Translations under genes and position numbers: made by a program
Notes under the pieces: model-generated
What the model saw: the letters and a program-made list of their open reading frames with translations, nothing else
Database searches by the model: none
What the model was told of the DNA's origin: nothing
NCBI GenBank assembly: GCA_963650135.1
Contig: CAVJLG010000043.1
Coordinates: 1-64,000, forward strand
DNA from: HGM13006 sp963650135
GTDB lineage: Bacteria > Bacillota > Clostridia > Oscillospirales > Oscillospiraceae
Direction of reading: 5' to 3'
DNA length: 64,000 nt
In this document: piece after piece, positions 23,331 to 30,658 of the stretch
Numbering within the stretch: the stretch's first letter is position 1
How the letters are laid out: each line of letters opens with the position of its first letter

Positions 23331-24080
23331 ATGTTTTATACCACAAAGGGTCTGATCCTGAGGGAGACTCAATATAAAGACAATGATAAGCTGCTGGACG
23401 TGCTTACCGGGGATATGGGGCGGATCACCGTCAAAGCCCGGGGCGTTCGGCGGAAAAACAGCCCGCTGCGCAGTGGGTGCCAGCTGCTGTGCTACAGTGA
23501 GCTGACGCTGTTTGAGAAAAACGGGTTTTATACGGTGAATGAGGCGGAGCCGCTGGAGATGTTTATGGGGCTCAGGACAGACATTGAGCTGCTGTCCCTG
23601 GGCTCCTATTTTGCCCAGCTGCTCTCCTGCGTATCCGACCAGGACCAGGTGAGCCCGGAGCTGCTATCCCTGGGGCTCAACAGCCTCTATGCCCTGGACA
23701 AGCTAAAAAAGTCACAGGTGCTGGTAAAGGCGGCCTTTGAGCTCCGGCTGATGGCACTGGCGGGGTATTATCCCGAGCTGTCCGGCTGCGGGGTCTGCGG
23801 CGAAGAGGGAACAAGGTTTTTCTGCTTTCAGGAGGGAAGCCTGCTCTGCGAGGACTGCCGGAGAAGTATGCCGCTTGCAGATGGGGTGGAGCTCAGCCAG
23901 GGGGTACTGGACGCCATGGAGCATATTCTCCACTGTCCGGCCAAACGGCTGTTTTCCTTCACGCTGCCGGAGCCGCAGCTAAAGGAGCTGGGAATGGTAA
24001 CGGAGCGTTATCTCATTTGCCAGCTGGACCAGAGCTTTTATGCCCTGGATTTTTACAAACGATTGTTTACCACATCATGA
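23331..24080 (+). CDS. recO: DNA repair protein RecO
   Basis: RecO loads RecA onto SSB-coated gaps in the RecFOR pathway. The 249-residue protein has the N-terminal OB fold (TKGLILRETQYKDNDKLL, shortened here), a helical middle and a zinc-finger-like Cys set CGVC...CEDC near 157-180, typical of Gram-positive RecO. No ribosome site as strong as its neighbours is visible, suggesting coupling to yqzL 24 bp upstream. It is followed by mutS2 after 10 bp rather than by glyQS as in Bacillus. Confidence 0.95.
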   Translation: MFYTTKGLILRETQYKDNDKLLDVLTGDMGRITVKARGVRRKNSPLRSGCQLLCYSELTLFEKNGFYTVNEAEPLEMFMGLRTDIELLSLGSYFAQLLSCVSDQDQVSPELLSLGLNSLYALDKLKKSQVLVKAAFELRLMALAGYYPELSGCGVCGEEGTRFFCFQEGSLLCEDCRRSMPLADGVELSQGVLDAMEHILHCPAKRLFSFTLPEPQLKELGMVTERYLICQLDQSFYALDFYKRLFTTS

Positions 24081-24090
24081 GGAATGAATA

Positions 24091-26478
24091 ATGAACGAGC
24101 TATATGAAAAATCACTGCATACGCTGGAGCTGGACCGGGTTCTGGCGATGCTGTCGGACTGCTGTATCACCCCGGAAGGAAAAGAACGGGCGCTGCATTT
24201 GCTGCCTACCTCAGATGCAGAAGAGGTGACCCGGCTGCTGAAGGAAACCTCCGATGCTTGCCATATGGTGGAGCTCAAGGGTAATCCGGCGTTTCGGGAG
24301 GTCAAGGATGTGAAGCCATCCTTGGAGCGGGCAGACCGGGGCGGCAGCCTGAACACGGTAGAGCTGCTTCGGATTGCGGGGGTGCTTCGGGCCACCCGGG
24401 GCGTGAAGGCCTATGGGGAAGGGGACGGCATCGAAACCGGCTCCCTGGACGGGTACTTCTGGGCGCTGACACCCAATCGCTTTTTGGAGGATAAAATCAC
24501 CAATGCGATTATCAGCGAGGAAGAGATTGCCGACAGCGCCAGCCCTGCACTCAACGACATCCGGCGGCATATGCGTCAGACCGGCGCAAAGGTACGGGAG
24601 AGCCTGCAAAAAATCATTTCATCTCCCAGCTATTCGAAGTTTCTGCGGGAGCCGATTATCACCATGCGGGGGGACCGCTATGTGGTGCCGGTGCGCAGCG
24701 AGTATAAAAACTCCATTCCCGGCATGGTCCACGACGTCTCCTCCAGTGGCGGCACGTTCTTTGTGGAGCCCATGCAGGCGGTGCAGGCCAATAACGAACT
24801 GCGGGAACTGCTGATTAAAGAAAAGAAGGAAATCGAACGCATTCTGGCGGAGCTGTCGGCAGAGGCGGCGGCCCATCGGGAGACGATTGCCCAGAGCTAT
24901 GACAACCTGGTGGCCCTGGACGTAATTTTCGCCAAGGCGCGACTGAGTTACAGCATGAAAGCCATGGAGCCCAAGGTCAACACCCAGGGCAAGGTGGTAT
25001 TAAACCGTGCCCGGCACCCGCTGATCGACAAAAAAGCCGTGGTGCCCATTACGGTTTGCCTGGGGGACGACTTCGATACCCTGGTGATTACCGGCCCAAA
25101 TACCGGCGGTAAAACCGTGACCCTGAAAACCCTGGGCCTGCTGACCCTGATGGCGGAATGCGGCCTGCATATTCCGGTGTCGGATGACAGCTGCATTTCC
25201 ACCTTTGAGACGGTATTTGCGGACATCGGCGACGAGCAGAGCATTGAGCAGTCCCTTTCCACGTTCTCCTCTCATATGAAGAATATCGTGGAGATTACCG
25301 AGCAGTGCGATGACCGGAGCCTGGTGCTCTTTGACGAACTTGGTGCCGGTACCGATCCTGCCGAGGGTGCGGCACTGGCGGTTGCAGTCATTGAATTCTG
25401 CCGAAAGCTGGGGGCCAAGGTGGCGGGCACCACCCATTACGGCGAAATGAAGCTCTATGCCATGCGGACGGAAGGGGTTATCAATGCGTCCTGCGAGTTT
25501 GACGTGGAAACCCTGCGGCCCACCTATCGGCTGCTGATTGGTATTCCCGGCAAGTCCAATGCCTTTGCCATTTCCAAGCGGCTGGGGCTCAGCGAGGTCA
25601 TCATTGACGATGCCAGAAGCCTGGTCAGCGAAAACGATGTGAACTTTGAGGACGTCCTGTCTCAGCTGGAGGCCCAGCGCCAGGCCATGGAGCAGGCGCG
25701 GATTCAGGCGGAGCAGCTGAAGCTGGAGGTGGAAAAGACCAAACAGCAGTCCGAGGCGTATAATCTCGAAATCAAGAAAGAGCGGGATAAAGCAGTGGCC
25801 AAGGCCAGAAAAGAGGCCCAGGCTATCATTGACGATGCCCGTCGCTCTGTGAATATCGCCATGGACGAGATCAAGCAGATGAAAAAGCAGCTCAAGGATG
25901 CGGGCGCGGTGGAGGACTTCAACCAGCGCCAGGCCGAGCTGCGCCGGGGCCTCAATACCGCCGAGGACAAGCTCAGTCAAAAGGCACCCCAGGAGACGGA
26001 GAAAAAGGTATCCGCCCGCCCGCCCAAGCAGGGGGATACGGTGGAACTGCTGAAACTGGGCACCCGGGCCACGGTGCTTTCGGTGAACAAGGACGGTTCG
26101 CTCCAAATCCAGGCGGGCATTATGAAGCTCAATGTCAAACCCCAGGAGGTCTATGTACTGCCTCAGCAGGATAGCCAAAACACAGTGAAGAAATTTGTGG
26201 AAAAGGCCAATCGGCAGCTTCGCAACCTGGCCACATCCTCGGAGGTGGATCTCCGGGGCATGACCGCCGACGAAGCCATTTCGGTACTGGATCGGTTCCT
26301 GGATGATGCGCTGCTGGCAAAGCTGCCCTCCATTCGTGTCATTCACGGAAAGGGCACCGGCGTGCTGCGGAAAGCGGTACAGCAGCATCTCAAGCGGAAT
26401 CCCAGAATCAAATCTGTACGTCTGGGCGTCTACGGCGAGGGCGAAGATGGCGTGACCATTGCCGAGCTGGACGTCTGA
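24091..26478 (+). CDS. mutS2: MutS2 (Smr-domain MutS family ATPase/nuclease)
   Basis: A 795-residue homodimeric MutS-like ATPase with a C-terminal Smr domain. It lacks mismatch-recognition domain I and is linked to suppression of recombination and, in Bacillus, to splitting stalled ribosomes. Order: clamp/lever region, Walker A GPNTGGKT near residue 335, LVLFDELGAGTDP Walker B, a long charged coiled coil (about 510-610), and Smr (about 720-795) with VDLRG and HGKGTG. All expected motifs are intact. It probably belongs to the recO transcript. Confidence 0.96.
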   Translation: MNELYEKSLHTLELDRVLAMLSDCCITPEGKERALHLLPTSDAEEVTRLLKETSDACHMVELKGNPAFREVKDVKPSLERADRGGSLNTVELLRIAGVLRATRGVKAYGEGDGIETGSLDGYFWALTPNRFLEDKITNAIISEEEIADSASPALNDIRRHMRQTGAKVRESLQKIISSPSYSKFLREPIITMRGDRYVVPVRSEYKNSIPGMVHDVSSSGGTFFVEPMQAVQANNELRELLIKEKKEIERILAELSAEAAAHRETIAQSYDNLVALDVIFAKARLSYSMKAMEPKVNTQGKVVLNRARHPLIDKKAVVPITVCLGDDFDTLVITGPNTGGKTVTLKTLGLLTLMAECGLHIPVSDDSCISTFETVFADIGDEQSIEQSLSTFSSHMKNIVEITEQCDDRSLVLFDELGAGTDPAEGAALAVAVIEFCRKLGAKVAGTTHYGEMKLYAMRTEGVINASCEFDVETLRPTYRLLIGIPGKSNAFAISKRLGLSEVIIDDARSLVSENDVNFEDVLSQLEAQRQAMEQARIQAEQLKLEVEKTKQQSEAYNLEIKKERDKAVAKARKEAQAIIDDARRSVNIAMDEIKQMKKQLKDAGAVEDFNQRQAELRRGLNTAEDKLSQKAPQETEKKVSARPPKQGDTVELLKLGTRATVLSVNKDGSLQIQAGIMKLNVKPQEVYVLPQQDSQNTVKKFVEKANRQLRNLATSSEVDLRGMTADEAISVLDRFLDDALLAKLPSIRVIHGKGTGVLRKAVQQHLKRNPRIKSVRLGVYGEGEDGVTIAELDV

Positions 26479-26535
26479 TTGGGCGGATGAGATTGGGACA
26501 GAATCATCAAATTGTAAAAATTGCGATACAAATCA

Positions 26536-26564
26536 TTGACGATTTCCGGAATGTCTGCTATGAT
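26536..26564 (+). promoter_or_regulatory. Sigma-A promoter of the HPr gene
   Basis: TTGACG (26536-26541), 17-bp spacer, TATGAT (26559-26564), in the 130-bp gap between mutS2 and the HPr gene. Confidence 0.82.
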
Positions 26565-26610
26565 AAAGGAAACCGGCAGGAATGCCAGCGCATTTAGGGA
26601 GTGAATGTTT

Positions 26611-26871
26611 ATGTATACCAAGACTGCTGTTGTCAATAATCAGGTTGGGCTCCATGCCCGTCCTGCCACATTCTTTATCCAGAAGGCGAATGAGTTTAAA
26701 AGTTCCATCTGGGTTGAGGTAGAAGAACGCCGGGTGAACGCCAAGAGCCTGCTGGGCGTCCTGTCTCTGGGGATCGTCAAGGGTACTGAGATCACGCTGA
26801 TCGCCAACGGCCCCGATGAGGAAGAGGCTGTCGAAGCTCTCGCCGCTCTGCTGGCATCTGATTTCGGCAAG
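26611..26871 (+). CDS. ptsH: HPr phosphocarrier protein
   Basis: The histidine phosphocarrier of the PTS, which in Firmicutes also serves as a CcpA corepressor when phosphorylated on serine. Starting at ATG 26611 the 87-residue protein has His15 in GLHARPAT and Ser46 in AKSLLGV, the canonical numbers, which decides against the ATG six bases upstream. Ser46 and the following hydrophobic patch suggest HPr kinase control is retained. Enzyme I and HPr kinase are not in this window. It is a single-gene unit with its own promoter and a weak terminator; the stop codon is at 26872-26874. Confidence 0.93.
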
Positions 26872-26885
26872 TAATTCTGAATCCA

Positions 26886-26924
26886 ATGCCCCATGGCCGC
26901 ATACATATGTGGTCATGGGGCATT
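26886..26924 (+). terminator. Probable terminator of the HPr gene
   Basis: ATGCCCCATG pairs with CATGGGGCAT, with extra pairing in the centre, followed by only TTT. A strong hairpin with a poor T run, so some read-through into uvrC is likely. Confidence 0.6.
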
Positions 26925-26956
26925 TCGGCATTTTCGTTTGAAAGGAGGGCAGTGCC

Positions 26957-28822
26957 ATGGAGGTTCTAACCCCAAAGGAAATCAAAGATAAGGTCCTGTC
27001 TCTGCCCTTTCGTCCCGGGGTTTATCTGATGAAGGACAAAACCGGGACAATTATTTATGTGGGCAAGGCGAAAAAGCTCAAAAACCGCGTAAGTCAGTAT
27101 TTTCAAGACTCCTCTGCCCATAATGCAAAGACCCGGCTGATGGTCAGCCATATTGCAAACTTTGATTATATTGTGGCGGGCTCGGAATTTGAGGCGCTGG
27201 TGCTGGAGTGCAGCCTCATTAAACGCCACCAGCCCAAATATAATATTCTGCTGAAGGATGACAAGGGCTATCCCTATATCCGGGTGGACCTTCACGAGGC
27301 CTATCCCACATTTTCTATGGTGGGGCGGCGGGAGAACGACGGCGCGCGGTATTTTGGACCCTATGGCGGCAGATTTGTCACCCAGCAGGCACTGGATACC
27401 ATTCGCCTGACCCTGAAACTTCCTGGCTGTTCGAAAAAATTCCCCCGGGATGTGGGAAAAGAGCGCCCGTGCCTCAACTATCAGATCGGCAACTGCGACG
27501 GCTGGTGCCAGAAGAAAATGACCCAGGAAGAATATATGGCGCGCATTCATCAGGGTGTACTGATGCTGGAGGGACGGGACAAAGAGCTTGCCGCTCAGCT
27601 CAAGGCCCAGATGGAGGATGCGGCAGAGCGGCTGGATTTTGAGTCTGCGGCAGCCTATCGGGATCGCTTCCGGGCCATCGAAGCATTGTCGCGGAAGCAA
27701 ATGGTCTGTTCCGGCGCTATGGCGGACACGGATGTCATCGGTATTTTTACCGGAACGGCGAAAACCGGCTTTGCGGTGCTCCACTATGTGCTGGGCAATC
27801 TCATCGACAAGGATGTTGAGGTGCTGGAGACGCAGATTGGCGAAACCAAGGAGGAAACAGTTTCTACCCTGGTCAAGCAGTATTATCTCCGCCGGGGCTT
27901 GGCGCCTAAGGATATTTATCTCCCTTGCCCGGTGGAGGACAGCGAGCTGTTTGCCCAACTGCTCCAGCAGGAATACGGCAAAAAGGTCCGCATTTCTGTG
28001 CCGCAGCGGGGCGATCATGTGCGGCTGGTGGAGCTGGCCTGCACCAATGCCCGGGAGGAAGCCGAGCGGGTTTCCACGGACTATGAGCGCACCAATAAGA
28101 CCCTGGAGCTGCTGGGTTCTATGCTCAAACTGGAGCATTTGCCCCGGCGGCTGGAGTCCTATGATATTTCCAACATGGGCAGCGACGATATTGTAGCGTC
28201 CATGGTGGTGTTTGTGGATGGACAGCCCTCCAAAAAGGACTATAAGCGCTTTAAGCTCCGGGATATGGACGGCCCCAACGACTATGGCTCCATGCAGCAG
28301 GTGATACAGCGGCGATTTACCCATTTCCTCGCGGGGGACAAGGGCTTTGCAGATCGCCCGGACGCACTGCTCATTGACGGTGGCCAGGTCCATGCCGATA
28401 CGGTGCTCCGGCAGATTTCTTCCATGGGAATCAGCATTCCGGTGTTCGGTATGGTGAAGGATGACCGCCATAGAACCAGAGCGCTGGTCACTCCCCAGGG
28501 AGATGAAATTGGCATTCAGGGCAACCAGGCGGTGTTTGCATTGATCGGACGAATTCAGGAGGAAACCCACCGGTTTGCCATTACCTATCAGCGGGAGCTG
28601 CGGTCAAAGCGAATGAAGCGCTCGTCCCTGGACCATATTCCCGGGGTGGGAGATAAACGAAAACAGGATTTGATGCGGCATTTTAAGACCATTGGCGCGA
28701 TTTCTGCGGCTTCGCTGGAGGAACTATGCCAGGTGGTGCCGAAGAATACCGCTGCGGAAGTTTACAAATACTATCGTTCCCGGCAGGAGCGGCAGGACAA
28801 AGGAGAATCAACATGCGAGTGA
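26957..28822 (+). CDS. uvrC: Excinuclease ABC subunit C
   Basis: The nuclease of nucleotide-excision repair that cuts on both sides of a lesion. In order: GIY-YIG nuclease domain (about 12-95, RPGVYLMKDKTGTIIYVGKAK, shortened here), a Cys cluster (about 150-180, CLNYQIGNCDGWCQ, likely 4Fe-4S), UVR motif (about 205-240), RNase H-like nuclease domain with ESYDISNMGSDD and LIDGGQ, and a C-terminal helix-hairpin-helix (IPGVGDKRKQ). 621 residues is the normal length. Ribosome site AAGGAGG. It overlaps rsmD by 10 bp. Confidence 0.97.
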   Translation: MEVLTPKEIKDKVLSLPFRPGVYLMKDKTGTIIYVGKAKKLKNRVSQYFQDSSAHNAKTRLMVSHIANFDYIVAGSEFEALVLECSLIKRHQPKYNILLKDDKGYPYIRVDLHEAYPTFSMVGRRENDGARYFGPYGGRFVTQQALDTIRLTLKLPGCSKKFPRDVGKERPCLNYQIGNCDGWCQKKMTQEEYMARIHQGVLMLEGRDKELAAQLKAQMEDAAERLDFESAAAYRDRFRAIEALSRKQMVCSGAMADTDVIGIFTGTAKTGFAVLHYVLGNLIDKDVEVLETQIGETKEETVSTLVKQYYLRRGLAPKDIYLPCPVEDSELFAQLLQQEYGKKVRISVPQRGDHVRLVELACTNAREEAERVSTDYERTNKTLELLGSMLKLEHLPRRLESYDISNMGSDDIVASMVVFVDGQPSKKDYKRFKLRDMDGPNDYGSMQQVIQRRFTHFLAGDKGFADRPDALLIDGGQVHADTVLRQISSMGISIPVFGMVKDDRHRTRALVTPQGDEIGIQGNQAVFALIGRIQEETHRFAITYQRELRSKRMKRSSLDHIPGVGDKRKQDLMRHFKTIGAISAASLEELCQVVPKNTAAEVYKYYRSRQERQDKGESTCE

Positions 28823-29352
28823 TTACAGGCAGCGCCCGGGGCGCAAAGCTGAAAACACTGGAAGGACTGGCAACCCGGCCTACCTCAGACCGGGTGAAGG
28901 AAGCCATTTTTAATATCATTCAGTTTGACATTGAGGGCCGTCGAGTTTTGGATCTATTCGGCGGCAGCGGCCAGCTTGCCATTGAGGCGCTGTCCCGTGG
29001 GGCGGAATATGCCGTCTTAGTGGACCAGAGTGCCGAGTCGGTTAAGGTAATCAAGGATAATCTCAAAAAGGTGAAGTTTGACCAGAAGGCGTCGGTATTC
29101 CAGATGGACTATCTCCGTTACCTCTCTACGGTCAGAGAGAAATTTGACATTATTTTTCTGGACCCGCCGTATGCAGAAAAATCTTTGGAAAATGCGCTGC
29201 AAAAGATATCGGAAATTGACATTTTGTCGGAAGGTGGTATAATAATCTGTGAGCGGCCTAAGGAGAAGGTACTGCCCCCGCAGGTGGGGAGCCTTCTGTG
29301 CTCGAAGGACTATTGCTATGGCAAAACTGCTGTGAATCTGTATACAAGGTGA
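28813..29352 (+). CDS. rsmD: 16S rRNA guanine-966 N2-methyltransferase RsmD
   Basis: A 179-residue SAM-dependent methyltransferase of 16S rRNA G966. It has the N-terminal GSARGAKL and PTSDRVKEAIFNI motifs, SAM-binding DLFGGSGQLAIEAL (usual form DLFAGSGALGLEA) and catalytic LDPPYAE. ATG 28813 lies inside the uvrC end and follows AGGAG; the earlier in-frame start at 28726 is only readable as uvrC coding. rsmD and coaD are a common pair and are 5 bp apart here. Confidence 0.95.
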   Translation: MRVITGSARGAKLKTLEGLATRPTSDRVKEAIFNIIQFDIEGRRVLDLFGGSGQLAIEALSRGAEYAVLVDQSAESVKVIKDNLKKVKFDQKASVFQMDYLRYLSTVREKFDIIFLDPPYAEKSLENALQKISEIDILSEGGIIICERPKEKVLPPQVGSLLCSKDYCYGKTAVNLYTR

Positions 29353-29357
29353 TACCA

Positions 29358-29843
29358 ATGAAAACAGCCATATATCCCGGCAGCTTTGACCCCATTACCC
29401 TGGGGCATCTCAACATTATCACCCGTGCGGCTTCGATTTTTGACAGGCTGATTGTATGCGTGGGCTACAACCAGAAGAAAAGCCCTATGTTTACGGCCCA
29501 AGAGCGGGTGGAGATGATTCGAAGAGCAACCAGCCATCTGCCTAACGTTGAGGTGGAGGCGTCCGACGAGCTTCTGGCGCACTATGCCCATAGAAAGGGC
29601 GCGTGCGTCATCGTAAAGGGGCTGCGGGCGGTATCGGATTTTGAATCCGAGTTTACCATGAGCCTGATCAATAAAAAGCTCAACCCCGAGCTGGATACCA
29701 TGTTCCTCACAGCTGAGGAAAAGTATATGTATCTCAGCTCCAGCGCCGTGAAGGAGCTGGCACAGTATGATGTGGACCTTTCCGAGTTCCTGCCGGCGCC
29801 TGTGATTGATGAATTCAGAGCCAGATTAAATGCAAGGAGATAG
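29358..29843 (+). CDS. coaD: Phosphopantetheine adenylyltransferase
   Basis: It makes dephospho-CoA from 4'-phosphopantetheine and ATP, the fourth step of CoA synthesis. The 161-residue sequence has the nucleotidyltransferase motif YPGSFDPITLGHLNI (T/HxGH), KGLRAVSDFE and the C-terminal SSSAVKELA, where SSS-V+E+ is standard. The start ATG 29358 has AAGGTGATACC upstream and is the only one that fits the family N-terminus. Confidence 0.97.
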   Translation: MKTAIYPGSFDPITLGHLNIITRAASIFDRLIVCVGYNQKKSPMFTAQERVEMIRRATSHLPNVEVEASDELLAHYAHRKGACVIVKGLRAVSDFESEFTMSLINKKLNPELDTMFLTAEEKYMYLSSSAVKELAQYDVDLSEFLPAPVIDEFRARLNARR

Positions 29844-29847
29844 TCGC

Positions 29848-30414
29848 ATGGAGAAAACAACCATTGATTCGCTGCTCAACAGCCTTGTCGCTCTGGTGGG
29901 CGACGCGCGTGGGTCCCTGTTTGGTCAGGACAAATGTATGGTGGATAAGGAACAGCTTTTGTATCTGGTGGATGCTCTCCAGGCGCAGATTCCCCAGGAG
30001 ATCAGCCAGTCTAAGGCAGTAGTGGAGAGCTGCAATGAGCTCCGCACCAATGCCAAGCGGGATGCGGCGCAGACTCGCAAGCAGGCAGACAAGGTACTTC
30101 AGGACGCGCAGGAGCGCGCTGCAAAGCTGATTGAAGAGAGCCAGATTGTGGTGTTTGCAAAGGCACGCGCCCAGGAGATTCTGGACGAGGCAGAGCAGCA
30201 GCGGAAGGATCTCATTGCCGGTGCTGTGGACTATGCAGACCGGATTATGGCCGAGGCAGAGCAGTCTGTGACCGAAACCTATGACACTTTGCATGCAGGC
30301 ATCGCAGCGCTCCAGGCAAAGGGGAAAGAGGACAAAACCGAAGCGCTGGCGAAGGTCCGTGAGGCGCGGAAAGCGCTGAAAAATGCCAGCAAGTCTGAAC
30401 AGAAACAAAAATAA
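29848..30414 (+). CDS. Coiled-coil protein (DivIVA/ATPase-stalk-like), 188 residues
   Basis: ATG 29848 follows AAGGAG and is 4 bp after coaD. The product is soluble, charged and almost wholly helical. Residues about 45-160 form a long coiled coil rich in Ala, Gln, Glu and Lys (QADKVLQDAQERAAKLIEES), similar in style to DivIVA-like or ATP-synthase b/E stalk proteins. An N-terminal segment (1-42) with DKCMVDKEQLLYLVDAL looks like a small folded head, which suits a DivIVA-type scaffold. The exact family is not recognised. It closes the uvrC-rsmD-coaD run and is followed by a terminator. Confidence 0.75.
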   Translation: MEKTTIDSLLNSLVALVGDARGSLFGQDKCMVDKEQLLYLVDALQAQIPQEISQSKAVVESCNELRTNAKRDAAQTRKQADKVLQDAQERAAKLIEESQIVVFAKARAQEILDEAEQQRKDLIAGAVDYADRIMAEAEQSVTETYDTLHAGIAALQAKGKEDKTEALAKVREARKALKNASKSEQKQK

Positions 30415-30431
30415 TATTTCAAATGTTCCAT

Positions 30432-30470
30432 ACAACCTGCTCCGAAAATTGGGGGCAGGTTGTGTTTTTT
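30432..30470 (+). terminator. Rho-independent terminator after the coiled-coil gene
   Basis: ACAACCTGC (30432-30440) pairs with GCAGGTTGT (30455-30463), followed by G and TTTTTT. Confidence 0.85.
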
Positions 30471-30498
30471 GCGCTTTTTGCGCATTTTTCGGGGGATG

Positions 30499-30530
30499 TT
30501 ATGCAATGTGAAAGGAAGCACCTTGCATAA
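30499..30530. promoter_or_regulatory. Long inverted repeat upstream of the pyc promoter (candidate operator)
   Basis: TTATGCAA (30499-30506) and TTGCATAA (30523-30530) are perfect complements, and an inner GTG/CAC adds three more pairs around an AAAGGAAG centre. It lies 28 bp upstream of the pyc -35 box and after the previous terminator, so it is likely DNA-level control of pyc. I do not recognise the cognate regulator. Confidence 0.45.
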
Positions 30531-30557
30531 AAGCCTTCAAATTTGTGATTTCCGGCC

Positions 30558-30586
30558 TTTACATACGAAAGGCGATGGAGTATAAT
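30558..30586 (+). promoter_or_regulatory. Sigma-A promoter of pyc
   Basis: TTTACA (30558-30563), 17-bp spacer, TATAAT (30581-30586). The leader of about 65 nt contains a small hairpin GGAAGG (30616-30621) / CCTTCC (30629-30634). Confidence 0.85.
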
Positions 30587-30658
30587 AAAAGCGCTATGTA
30601 CGATTGTACTCATACGGAAGGAGAGGTGCCTTCCATAATACTGTAATGAGGTGATCAT

